Below the pieces are notes generated by a model. It searched no databases, was not told the origin of the DNA, and saw only the letters and a program-made list of their open reading frames with translations. A stretch of 64,000 nucleotides of DNA from Spirosoma sp. KCTC 42546 (GTDB lineage: Bacteria > Bacteroidota > Bacteroidia > Cytophagales > Spirosomataceae). The stretch is taken from NCBI RefSeq assembly GCF_006965485.1, contig NZ_CP041360.1:4134501-4198500 (forward strand), in the 5' to 3' direction. This document shows positions 46,913 through 55,172 of this stretch, one piece after another. The position numbers and the translations under genes were made by a program. Every line of letters begins with the position of its first letter. Positions within the stretch are counted from its first letter, which is position 1.

Positions 46913-48055
46913 TTACTTCACTAAACCCTGAACTTCACCCGCATCCGGAGTTGAATTGTAATGCCATTTACCACGCACCACGCCGTTACTCATCAGCCAG
47001 GTACCTGGGTTTGATCGCATGATGGTTTTCAGAACCGTAGCATCCGCTTTGTAATAGGGCACAGTTTCTAATTGAAACTCCTTCCGGAACGCCTTGATTT
47101 CATCATCACTAGTTGAAGTAAGTATATAGGAAGACACATTGCTTCCTTTTAACCCTTCAACCAAAGCTCGTATAGCAGGCAGGCTTCCGGCATCAATATC
47201 TTTCGTATTCTTAACAATGATAAAGAGCTTATTTCCTTCAAACGTTTGCTGAGTGAAATCTCCCTCGTCGTTCCAGATCCGGTAATCCGTAATTTTGGGC
47301 TTGGCACTCTGATTCACCAATACCATTTCTTTAAACTTATAGCTCTGATCGGTCGGATAGGTTTCAAACTCCGTTGTTTTTCCATCTTTCTCCATCACGT
47401 ACTTGTAGCGAAGCGGCTCCGAAGGTTTCATCCCAGCAGGAATACTTTTCCCAACTGCGTAGGGCAGCATATCGATTGGCGGTAGAAACTGAACGGCGTA
47501 CACACCAAGTGCAAGCGTCAGAGCAACCGTAATGCCCACCAGCCACCCAGTGTTGCGGGACCGAAGGCGGTTGCGGTGGCCTATAATAAACAGGATCAGT
47601 ACGGTCAGCACAACATCCTTCAGGAACGATGTCCAGGGCTTGAGCTTAATAGCATCCCCAAAACAACCGCAGTCGGTTACCCGGTCGAAATAAGCCGAAT
47701 AAAAGGTTAAGAACGTAAAGAAAGTGATCAGGAAAAACAGGAGCCAGACTGTCACTTTAGGTTTGTACGAAGCGAGTAAAGCCACACCAAGAATCACTTC
47801 TGCTGCGCAGAAAAGCACAGACATAATCAGTGTAAATGGGACTAGCGCCATGAAGAAATCATGAAGAAACGGCACATCCTGCGCAAAGACTTCAAAGTAC
47901 TCCTCAAACTTAATCTGGGTCCCAACCGGATCGTTGAGTTTAATAAGACCTGAGAATATAAAAACAATACCGACAAGAATGCGGGCAATCCGAGCGGCAA
48001 TCAGCATGGGTGGCGTGCCGGTTTTAACTTTAGGTTGCGATGTAGTTGGGTTCAT
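46913..48055 (-). CDS. BT_3928-type DoxX protein
   Basis: A 380-residue membrane protein. Four N-terminal helices form a DoxX/MauE-like domain (RILVGIVFIFSGLIKLNDPVG, FTLIMSVLFCAAEVILGVALL, KVTVWLLFFLITFFTFLTFYSAYF), then a further helix (GWLVGITVALTLALGVYAV) and a soluble thioredoxin-like domain lacking the CxxC pair (SLPAIRALVEGLKGSNVSSYILTSTS). Two cysteines flank DCGC at a loop. The family is typical of Bacteroidota; role unclear, perhaps redox or envelope. It is downstream of the DUF1599 gene. Confidence 0.85.
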   Translation of the reverse strand: MNPTTSQPKVKTGTPPMLIAARIARILVGIVFIFSGLIKLNDPVGTQIKFEEYFEVFAQDVPFLHDFFMALVPFTLIMSVLFCAAEVILGVALLASYKPKVTVWLLFFLITFFTFLTFYSAYFDRVTDCGCFGDAIKLKPWTSFLKDVVLTVLILFIIGHRNRLRSRNTGWLVGITVALTLALGVYAVQFLPPIDMLPYAVGKSIPAGMKPSEPLRYKYVMEKDGKTTEFETYPTDQSYKFKEMVLVNQSAKPKITDYRIWNDEGDFTQQTFEGNKLFIIVKNTKDIDAGSLPAIRALVEGLKGSNVSSYILTSTSDDEIKAFRKEFQLETVPYYKADATVLKTIMRSNPGTWLMSNGVVRGKWHYNSTPDAGEVQGLVK

Positions 48056-48063
48056 AGGTTAAG

Positions 48064-48155
48064 AATGAAGAATGTATAATTCATAATGTAAAATGACTAC
48101 TAAATGGCGTAAGATTAATTCTTCATTTTACATTATGAATTATACATTCTTCATT
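48064..48155. repeat. Perfect 33-bp inverted repeat
   Basis: Exact arms at 48064-48096 and 48123-48155, loop 26 nt. The right arm covers the stop of the DUF1599 gene. It lies between two - strand genes, so it may process or end the upstream message. The sequence is A/T/G-rich (ATGTATAATTCATAATG type). Confidence 0.92.
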
Positions 48156-48690
48156 AATTAGTCAGTTTTATTAAGCAAAAAACGGCGTAGTTAATCATAT
48201 CCATATAATTAGCTTCAACACCCTCAGATACGAGCGTGTTGCCCTGATTATCCTCAATTTGCTTTGTACGCAGCAGCTTCATTAAAATAATATCGGTCAT
48301 TGAGCTAACGCGCATATCGCGCCAGGCTTCACCGTAATCATGGTTTTTAGCAAATAACAACTCAATAACCTGGCCAATTTGGCCATCATAGAGATGTTCG
48401 AGTTCATCGGTTGGAATATCGGTCCGTTTGTCCTGCACTAACTGCATCTGAATCAGGGCCATAACGCAGTAATTAATGATACCCACAAACTCAGGCTCAA
48501 TGCCCTCGCCTACGCGGCTCACGCCCGTTTCCTGCAAGGTGCGGATGCGCTGAGCCTTTATAAAAATCTGATCGGTGATGCTGGGAAGCCGTAAAATACG
48601 CCAGGCGGTACCATAGTCTTTATTCTTTTTCAGGAAGAGGTCTTTGCAGCGTTGGATAACCTGCCGATATTCGGATTCTGTAGTGGACAT
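48154..48690 (-). CDS. DUF1599 domain protein
   Basis: A 178-residue protein made of two copies of one unit: KNKDYGTAWRILRLPSITDQIFIKAQRI ... IINYCVMALIQ and KNHDYGEAWRDMRVSSMTDIILMKLLRT ... MINYAVFCLIKL. DUF1599 proteins are linked to nucleotide metabolism or modification, with little direct evidence. The ATG at 48690 (MSTTESEY) is the better start; an ATG at 48696 adds two residues. It is divergent to folP and upstream of the DoxX gene. Confidence 0.83.
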   Translation of the reverse strand: MSTTESEYRQVIQRCKDLFLKKNKDYGTAWRILRLPSITDQIFIKAQRIRTLQETGVSRVGEGIEPEFVGIINYCVMALIQMQLVQDKRTDIPTDELEHLYDGQIGQVIELLFAKNHDYGEAWRDMRVSSMTDIILMKLLRTKQIEDNQGNTLVSEGVEANYMDMINYAVFCLIKLTN

Positions 48691-48788
48691 AGTCATTCAA
48701 TAATCATTGATCGTCATTAACCAGTCATTGATTGTACTTGCGAAGAATGACAATCCAATGTCAGTGGATGACAATTTAATGACCTTTT

Positions 48789-49658
48789 ATGCCGAAAGTT
48801 ACGAAAAAAAGCCTAAACTGCCGGGGACGGCTGGTCGATTTGACTGAACCCGTGGTGATGGGGATTCTAAATGCCACCCCCGATTCATTCTTTGCGGGCA
48901 GTCGCGTCAGCCTCGGTAAATCAGCTACGGAACAGACTGTTGAGCTTGCCGGCCAAATGCTAGCTGACGGTGCCACATTCCTGGATATTGGCGGTTATTC
49001 GACCCGCCCCGGCGCAGCAGCCGTTAGTACAGCCGAAGAAGTTGAGCGTGTACTGCCTGTTATAGAAGCGATTCTGGCAAACTTCCCCAGTGCACTGATT
49101 TCAATTGATACCTTCCGGGCTTCGGTAGCCCGGAAGGCCATTTCAGCCGGAGCGGTACTCATTAACGACGTGTCGGGGGGAACCCTCGATACCGATATGT
49201 TCAGGACGGCTGCCGACTTGAGTCAATCCATGTCGGTTCCGTATATATTGATGCATATGCGAGGTACTCCGCAAACTATGCAGTCATTGGCAACCTATCA
49301 GAATCTTGTTCCTGAAGTCGTGGACGAATTGGCACAACGTCTGGCTGAATTACGAACATTGGGGGCTAAAGATATCATTCTCGACCCTGGGTTTGGGTTC
49401 GCAAAGACAATTTCGCAAAATTTTGAACTACTAAACAAACTGGACGCTTTTCAGCTATTCAACGAGCCCTTACTGGTCGGTTTTTCCAGAAAGACAACGA
49501 TCTGGAAAACACTGGCTATCAGCGCCGATCAAGCCCTGAATGGCACTACCGTCTTAAACACAGTAGCCCTCCTAAAAGGGGCATTGATTCTACGTGTTCA
49601 TGATGTCCGTGAAGCGGTCGAAGCCATAAAGCTCACCCAACAATTAAAAAAAAAATAG
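48789..49658 (+). CDS. folP: Dihydropteroate synthase
   Basis: A 289-residue TIM-barrel enzyme joining pABA to 6-hydroxymethyl-dihydropterin pyrophosphate, the sulfonamide target. Motifs: VMGILNATPDSFF, FLDIGGYSTRPGA, INDVSGG, YILMHMRGTPQTM, IILDPGFGFAKT and LVGFSRKT, ending near VHDVREAVEA. It is divergent to the DUF1599 gene and supplies folate used by FolC (11942). Confidence 0.95.
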   Translation: MPKVTKKSLNCRGRLVDLTEPVVMGILNATPDSFFAGSRVSLGKSATEQTVELAGQMLADGATFLDIGGYSTRPGAAAVSTAEEVERVLPVIEAILANFPSALISIDTFRASVARKAISAGAVLINDVSGGTLDTDMFRTAADLSQSMSVPYILMHMRGTPQTMQSLATYQNLVPEVVDELAQRLAELRTLGAKDIILDPGFGFAKTISQNFELLNKLDAFQLFNEPLLVGFSRKTTIWKTLAISADQALNGTTVLNTVALLKGALILRVHDVREAVEAIKLTQQLKKK

Positions 49659-49667
49659 GGGTAGCCC

Positions 49668-49698
49668 TTGCGCTTATAAAAACAAAACCCTACTTTTG
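49668..49698 (+). promoter_or_regulatory. tRNA-Lys promoter
   Basis: TTG at 49668-49670, a 20-bp spacer and TACTTTTG at 49691-49698 fit the Bacteroidota -33/-7 consensus. The tRNA begins about 40 nt downstream. Confidence 0.7.
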
Positions 49699-49739
49699 CA
49701 TTCCCAAACGACGAACGATACGTTTGCTGAAAGGGAAAT

Positions 49740-49812
49740 GATCTGGTAGCTCAGCTGGTAGAGCAATACACTTTTAATGTATGGGTCCTGGGTTCGAATC
49801 CCAGCCGGATCA
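49740..49812 (+). tRNA. tRNA-Lys (anticodon UUU)
   Basis: A 73-nt gene that folds as a full cloverleaf: acceptor GATCTGG with CCGGATC, D arm GCTC/GAGC, anticodon loop CTTTTAA carrying TTT on stem ATACA/TGTAT, and T arm CTGGG-TTCGAAT-CCCAG. The discriminator is A and CCA is not encoded. A promoter lies upstream and a terminator follows at 49823-49850. Confidence 0.96.
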
Positions 49813-49822
49813 CAAAAACCGC

Positions 49823-49850
49823 AAAGCCGCTCAATTGAGCGGCTTTTTTT
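49823..49850 (+). terminator. Terminator after tRNA-Lys
   Basis: AAAGCCGCTCAATTGAGCGGCTTT hairpin read as arms AAAGCCGCTC and GAGCGGCTTT around AATT, then a T-run. Confidence 0.9.
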
Positions 49851-49927
49851 ATGTACCTCCAGGTAAGCTCACTACCCGTTTTTTATCTATTTTTGAGAAA
49901 ATAGCTTTTCCTCATTGTTAATTTTTG

Positions 49928-49985
49928 GACAGGATCAACAGGATGTGACTTCTGTCACCCATCCTGTTAATCCTACAATCCTGTC
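49928..49985. repeat. ACAGGAT-type inverted repeat
   Basis: GACAGGAT at the left end faces ATCCTGTC at the right, with nested AACAGGATG/CATCCTGTT and TGAC/GTCA stems. It resembles the widespread ACAGGATTAACAGGAT-type repeats seen in many bacterial genomes. Confidence 0.65.
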
Positions 49986-50012
49986 GAAAATAGCCATATT
50001 CAACAATCCTTT

Positions 50013-50308
50013 ATGTCCGTAACTATATCTGTGACCAACCTGCTTATCCGATTTAAATCCTATTGGTTAAGCTGCCTCCTAGCGGGCTTAGTATGCATTG
50101 AAACCCTCGCGCAACCAACGGCTATTATCTGTAAACGATTCATTGACGGAACAGGCAAGGTGATACAAAACGCGGCCATAATTTTATCTCGTATGAACAG
50201 CCAATTAGTTCCGAAGGTCTGGTCGCTAATGGCCCGGAGAAAATCCGAAAAGCCGTTCGGGAGGAGATCAAACAGGGTACCTATTCTGTACGTTCATTGC
50301 CCTATTGA
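50013..50308 (+). pseudogene. Broken exported amidohydrolase
   Basis: The open frame begins with a signal peptide (SCLLAGLVCIETLAQ) and an amidohydrolase start (AIICKRFIDGTGKVIQNAAII). After about residue 60 the frame loses sense, while a shifted frame reads YEQPISSEGLVANGP then EKIRKAVREEIKQG, a later segment of the same family, to a TGA at 50306-50308. So most of the gene is deleted and the frame is shifted. The full family enzyme is near 420-450 residues. The metal-binding HxH is missing, so no activity is expected. Confidence 0.65.
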
Positions 50309-50423
50309 GTCTATCAAATTGGCATTTTTCAAGAAGAACTATAATCAAATTCACAATTAAAGCCGTTTACTAGTATATTCCGACAAAGGCTGTTTTTGCC
50401 AAATTTTTTTAGTAGTATATTGC

Positions 50424-50436
50424 GTGACTTTGTCAC
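50424..50436. promoter_or_regulatory. GTGAC-TTT-GTCAC palindrome upstream of gltB
   Basis: A five-base inverted pair with a 3-nt centre, 150 nt before the gltB start. A possible operator for a nitrogen-status regulator; the binding protein is unknown. Confidence 0.35.
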
Positions 50437-50585
50437 AAACGCCCGTCAGCCCGGCTAACATCTTCTGATTTGTTTATACGCCAGGCTACCTGTTAATTTA
50501 GATTTTCCTAACAATCGACGTTATTTTTTGCGATTCTGTCAATCAGAATACATTTATAGCGTCCTTATCCAACACTGTTACGACC

Positions 50586-53500
50586 ATGTCTGATCAGGTT
50601 GACCAATTGGCGGGCCTCTACCGCCCCGAGTTTGAACACGACAATTGCGGTATCGGCTTTGTAGCCCATATTAAAGGTCGAAAGTCTCACCAGATTGTAT
50701 CGGATGCGCTCCAGATGCTTCGGCGTATGGAACACCGGGGCGCCGTTGGGTCTGAACCCAATTCCGGCGATGGCGCGGGACTACTCATCCAGATTCCGCA
50801 CGAGTTTTTTGTTGATGAAACTCGCAAGCTAGGTGTTCACCTTCCTCCTGCGCTCGAATATGGCGTTGGAATGGTTTATTTTCCGAAAGATGTATGGCTT
50901 CGGGAAGAATGCCGGGCGGTATTGAATCGGAAGATGAAACGGCTGGGACTTGAACTCCTCTGTTATCGGGTTGTACCAGTCAATAACAGCGATCTGGGGA
51001 ATGGCTCACGTTCAGCAGAACCTCAAATGGAGCAGGTGTTTATTAAACGCCCTGCCGACGTTACCAATGCGGAAGATTTTGAGCGGAAACTATACATTCT
51101 TCGTAACTATAGTACGCGCATCATTAATGAAACCATTGCGGGTGTCGACCATTTTTATTTTTCGTCGCTCTCTTGCCGTACAATTACCTATAAAGGGCAA
51201 CTGACAACGCTTCAGTTGGAGCCGTATTTCCCGGACCTTCAGAATGAAGAGGTTGTTTCGGCACTTGGGGTTGTGCATTCGCGCTTTTCAACGAATACCT
51301 TCCCGTCCTGGAAGCTAGCTCAACCCTTCCGGTATATTGCCCACAATGGTGAGATCAACACAGTTAAGGGGAATGTGAACTGGATGAAAGCAGCCGAAGG
51401 GCTTCTTGAATCGGCTAAGTTTACAAAGGACGAGATGGACATGTTATTGCCCATCTGCGATCCGAAACAGTCTGACTCGGCTAACCTCGATAATGCTATT
51501 GAATTGTTGGTCATGAGCGGTCGCTCGTTGCCGCATGTGATGATGATGCTGGTTCCCGAAGCCTGGGACGGCAACGACCACATGGACCCCGTTCGGAAAG
51601 CATTTTACGAATACCACGCAGCCCTGATTGAGCCCTGGGACGGCCCAGCCTCGATATCCTTTACCGATGGCCGGATCGTTGGTGCTACCCTCGACCGGAA
51701 CGGACTACGCCCATCCCGTTTCTGGGTCACCAGCGACGATGTTGTAATCATGGCCTCGGAAGTAGGTGTTCTTGATATTGATCCAGCAATTGTTGTGTCA
51801 AAAGGGCGCCTTCAGCCTGGCAAGATGTTCCTGGTCGACATGGAGCAGGGACGTATTGTATCGGACGAAGAGATCAAAGCGGAAATTTGTACCCGCAAGC
51901 CCTATAGCAAATGGCTGGCCGATAATAAAATAAAGATTCAGGATCTTGAAGCACCGATCCGGTCGTATAACCCGTATGATCCCGCCAAATTGCTACGCAT
52001 GCAACAGGCGTTCGGCTTCACATCCGAAGATCTCCGGATGATTCTGGCCCCAATGGTGGAAACCGGTAAAGAGGCCCTCGGTTCGATGGGTATCGATATC
52101 CCGCTTGCCATACTGTCGGAGCAGAGTCAACACCTGAGCCATTATTTCAAGCAGTTGTTTGCGCAGGTAACCAACCCGCCAATTGACTCCATTCGGGAGC
52201 GATCGATCATGTCGCTGATATCATTTGTAGGGGCAACGTATAATCTACTCAGTGAATCGCCGGAACATTGCCGTCAGGTAGAATTAGATCAGCCTGTACT
52301 GACAACAAAGGAGTTTGATAAATTACGCTTTATTGACAAGCCCAATTTCCAGGCTAAAACGATCAACTGTTTGTTTACGGCCGATGGCCAGGGTCGCTCA
52401 CTCGAACGGGCGCTCGATCGAATCTGTCGGTATGCGGAAGATGCCATTCAGGATGGATACTCGATTCTGGTTCTTTCCGACCGTGCTATCGACTCCAGCC
52501 ATGCACCTATTCCATCCCTGCTGTCTACAGCGGCCATTCACCACTACCTGATTCGTCAGGGTTTGCGAGGCAAAGTTGGGATTGTAGTAGAAGCCGGGGA
52601 TGTGTGGGAAACGCACCACGTTGCCACATTGATTGGGTACGGTGCATCGGGCGTCAACCCGTATATGGCGTTCGAGACGATTGCCAATATGAAAGAAAAG
52701 GGTTTGCTGGCGGTTGATTACGACCTCGACAAACTCTTCAAAAACTACGTTAAGGCTGTCAATGGCGAGTTGCTCAAAATCTTCTCGAAGATGGGGATCT
52801 CTACCCTGCAATCGTATCAGGGTGCCATGATTTTCGAATGCCTGGGCTTGAATCAGGACGTCGTGAGTCGGTATTTCACCGGTACGGTATCCCGCATTGG
52901 CGGTATGGGTCTGGACGAGATTGCCAACGAAATTCTGGTTCGCCATTGCGTTTCTTTCCCCGATATGCCCGTATCGGTCCCTCGTCTGGAAGTGGGAGGT
53001 ATTTACCAGTGGAAGCAACGGGGAGAAAAGCACATTTTCAATCCCGACACGATTCACTTATTACAGCAGTCTACGAAGAAGAACGATTATTCGATCTTCA
53101 AGAAATATTCGAAACTTATTGACGATCAGACGCAGAAAGCCATCACCCTGCGCGGTCTGTTAAAGTTCAAGAAAGGAGCATCTGTGCCTATCGACGAAGT
53201 TGAACCCATTGAAAGTATCTTCAAGCGGTTCGCAACGGGGGCTATGTCGTTTGGGTCGATTTCCTGGGAAGCGCATACCACGCTGGCCATTGCCATGAAC
53301 CGTATCGGCGGCAAGAGCAATTCCGGTGAAGGTGGGGAAGATGAACTCCGCTATACTCCGCTCGAAAACGGCGACAGTATGAACTCGGCCATCAAGCAGG
53401 TTGCGTCGGGCCGGTTTGGGGTAACGAGCTACTACCTGACCAATGCGCAGGAGCTACAGATCAAGATGGCGCAGGGTGCCAAGCCTGGCGAAGGTGGTCA

Positions 53501-55160
53501 GTTACCTGGCTTTAAGGTAGATGACTGGATTGGTCGGACACGCCACTCAACACCGGGTGTTGGCCTGATTTCGCCCCCTCCTCACCACGATATTTATTCG
53601 ATCGAGGATTTGGCTCAGCTCATCTCCGACCTTAAAAACGCCAACCGGGCCGCCCGGATCAGCGTTAAATTAGTATCGGAAGCCGGGGTCGGTACCATTG
53701 CTGCCGGGGTTGCCAAAGCCCATGCCGATCACATCCTGATTTCGGGACACGATGGCGGAACGGGAGCCTCTCCCCTGTCGTCGATTCGTCACGCAGGTCT
53801 GCCCTGGGAATTAGGTTTGGCTGAAGCGCATCAAACACTGGTTAAAAACAAATTACGCGGCCGGGTAACGGTTCAGGCCGATGGCCAGATGCGTACCGGT
53901 CGTGACCTGGCTATTGCCGCGTTACTGGGTGCCGAAGAATTTGGCGTAGCCACGGCCGCACTGGTTGCCACGGGCTGTATCATGATGCGCAAATGCCATC
54001 TGAATACCTGCCCAGTGGGTGTAGCAACGCAGAATAAAGAACTTCGTGCGCTATTTACAGGCAAGCCTGAGCACGTGGTGAATATGTTCACCTTCCTGGC
54101 CATGGAACTGCGTGAGATCATGGCGGAGTTAGGCTTCCGCACCATTAACGAAATGGTTGGTCAGTCCCAAATGCTCGAATTGCGTGAGAATCTGGCACAC
54201 TGGAAATACAAAAAGGTGAACCTCGATGCCCTGATTTACAAAGAGCCAACCAATCTGGATGTGGCACTGTACAAACAGGAAGAACAGAATCACTATTTAG
54301 ATGACGTACTCGACCGGAAACTGATTGAACTGGCAAAGCCTGCGCTGGCATCTGCCGAGTCGGTTTATGGCGAATTCACGGTGCAGAACATTGACCGGAG
54401 CATCGGCACGATGTTGTCCAACGAAATCTCGAAGGTATACGGTGGCCCCGGACTGCCCGATAGTACGATCCACGTTAAACTTCGGGGTACGGCTGGGCAG
54501 AGCTTCGGCGCATTCAGCACAAGCGGTATCAAACTCGAACTTGAAGGCGATGCCAATGATTACTTCGGCAAAGGTCTCTGTGGAGCGCAACTGATTGTGT
54601 ATCCTGACCGGACAGCGCAGTTTCAACCAGAGGAAAACAGCATTGTTGGTAACGTATCGTTTTATGGAGCCACCTCGGGCGAAGCATTTATTCGGGGGAT
54701 GGCGGGCGAGCGATTCTGCGTTCGTAACTCCGGGGCTAAAGTCGTCGTTGAAGGCGTGGGCGACCACGGACTTGAATACATGACGGGTGGCCTTGCCATC
54801 ATTCTGGGGCAAACGGGCCGCAACTTCGCAGCGGGTATGTCGGGAGGTGTGGCGTATGTGTACGATCAGGACGGATCATTTGCCTCGAAAGTAAATGGTG
54901 AAATGGTGAGCCTGGAAAGCCTGACAGACGAAGATCAGGGCATCATCCGTGAATACGTTGATAAGCATTTTCAATACACCACCAGCAACGTAGCACTGGC
55001 CCTGATTCAGGACTGGGACAATCAAATTGGTCGTTTCGTGAAAGTAATGCCCGGTGATTTCCGGCAGGCACTTGCTGGTCGGGGCATTTCGCTGGCGGAT
55101 CAGATTCGCGACAAGAGCATTGTTTATCAGGACATAACCGTAGATGTGACGCAGGGGTAA
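50586..55160 (+). CDS. gltB: Glutamate synthase, large subunit
   Basis: A 1,524-residue GOGAT alpha subunit, full length. The glutaminase nucleophile is Cys21 after a short propeptide (EHDNCGIGF). The central and FMN-binding domains (GGKSNSGEGGEDELRY, GLISPPPHHDIYSIEDLAQL, SGHDGGTGASPLSSIRHAGLPWE) are followed by the 3Fe-4S cysteines Cys1131, Cys1137 and Cys1142 and the C-terminal beta-helix. It makes two glutamates from glutamine and 2-oxoglutarate. It is 12 nt upstream of gltD. Confidence 0.97.
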   Translation: MSDQVDQLAGLYRPEFEHDNCGIGFVAHIKGRKSHQIVSDALQMLRRMEHRGAVGSEPNSGDGAGLLIQIPHEFFVDETRKLGVHLPPALEYGVGMVYFPKDVWLREECRAVLNRKMKRLGLELLCYRVVPVNNSDLGNGSRSAEPQMEQVFIKRPADVTNAEDFERKLYILRNYSTRIINETIAGVDHFYFSSLSCRTITYKGQLTTLQLEPYFPDLQNEEVVSALGVVHSRFSTNTFPSWKLAQPFRYIAHNGEINTVKGNVNWMKAAEGLLESAKFTKDEMDMLLPICDPKQSDSANLDNAIELLVMSGRSLPHVMMMLVPEAWDGNDHMDPVRKAFYEYHAALIEPWDGPASISFTDGRIVGATLDRNGLRPSRFWVTSDDVVIMASEVGVLDIDPAIVVSKGRLQPGKMFLVDMEQGRIVSDEEIKAEICTRKPYSKWLADNKIKIQDLEAPIRSYNPYDPAKLLRMQQAFGFTSEDLRMILAPMVETGKEALGSMGIDIPLAILSEQSQHLSHYFKQLFAQVTNPPIDSIRERSIMSLISFVGATYNLLSESPEHCRQVELDQPVLTTKEFDKLRFIDKPNFQAKTINCLFTADGQGRSLERALDRICRYAEDAIQDGYSILVLSDRAIDSSHAPIPSLLSTAAIHHYLIRQGLRGKVGIVVEAGDVWETHHVATLIGYGASGVNPYMAFETIANMKEKGLLAVDYDLDKLFKNYVKAVNGELLKIFSKMGISTLQSYQGAMIFECLGLNQDVVSRYFTGTVSRIGGMGLDEIANEILVRHCVSFPDMPVSVPRLEVGGIYQWKQRGEKHIFNPDTIHLLQQSTKKNDYSIFKKYSKLIDDQTQKAITLRGLLKFKKGASVPIDEVEPIESIFKRFATGAMSFGSISWEAHTTLAIAMNRIGGKSNSGEGGEDELRYTPLENGDSMNSAIKQVASGRFGVTSYYLTNAQELQIKMAQGAKPGEGGQLPGFKVDDWIGRTRHSTPGVGLISPPPHHDIYSIEDLAQLISDLKNANRAARISVKLVSEAGVGTIAAGVAKAHADHILISGHDGGTGASPLSSIRHAGLPWELGLAEAHQTLVKNKLRGRVTVQADGQMRTGRDLAIAALLGAEEFGVATAALVATGCIMMRKCHLNTCPVGVATQNKELRALFTGKPEHVVNMFTFLAMELREIMAELGFRTINEMVGQSQMLELRENLAHWKYKKVNLDALIYKEPTNLDVALYKQEEQNHYLDDVLDRKLIELAKPALASAESVYGEFTVQNIDRSIGTMLSNEISKVYGGPGLPDSTIHVKLRGTAGQSFGAFSTSGIKLELEGDANDYFGKGLCGAQLIVYPDRTAQFQPEENSIVGNVSFYGATSGEAFIRGMAGERFCVRNSGAKVVVEGVGDHGLEYMTGGLAIILGQTGRNFAAGMSGGVAYVYDQDGSFASKVNGEMVSLESLTDEDQGIIREYVDKHFQYTTSNVALALIQDWDNQIGRFVKVMPGDFRQALAGRGISLADQIRDKSIVYQDITVDVTQG

Positions 55161-55172
55161 GTAAAAAATACT

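Noticed and set aside
49928..49985. An insertion sequence end
   Set aside because: There is no transposase, and the ACAGGAT pattern is a common small repeat in many genomes.
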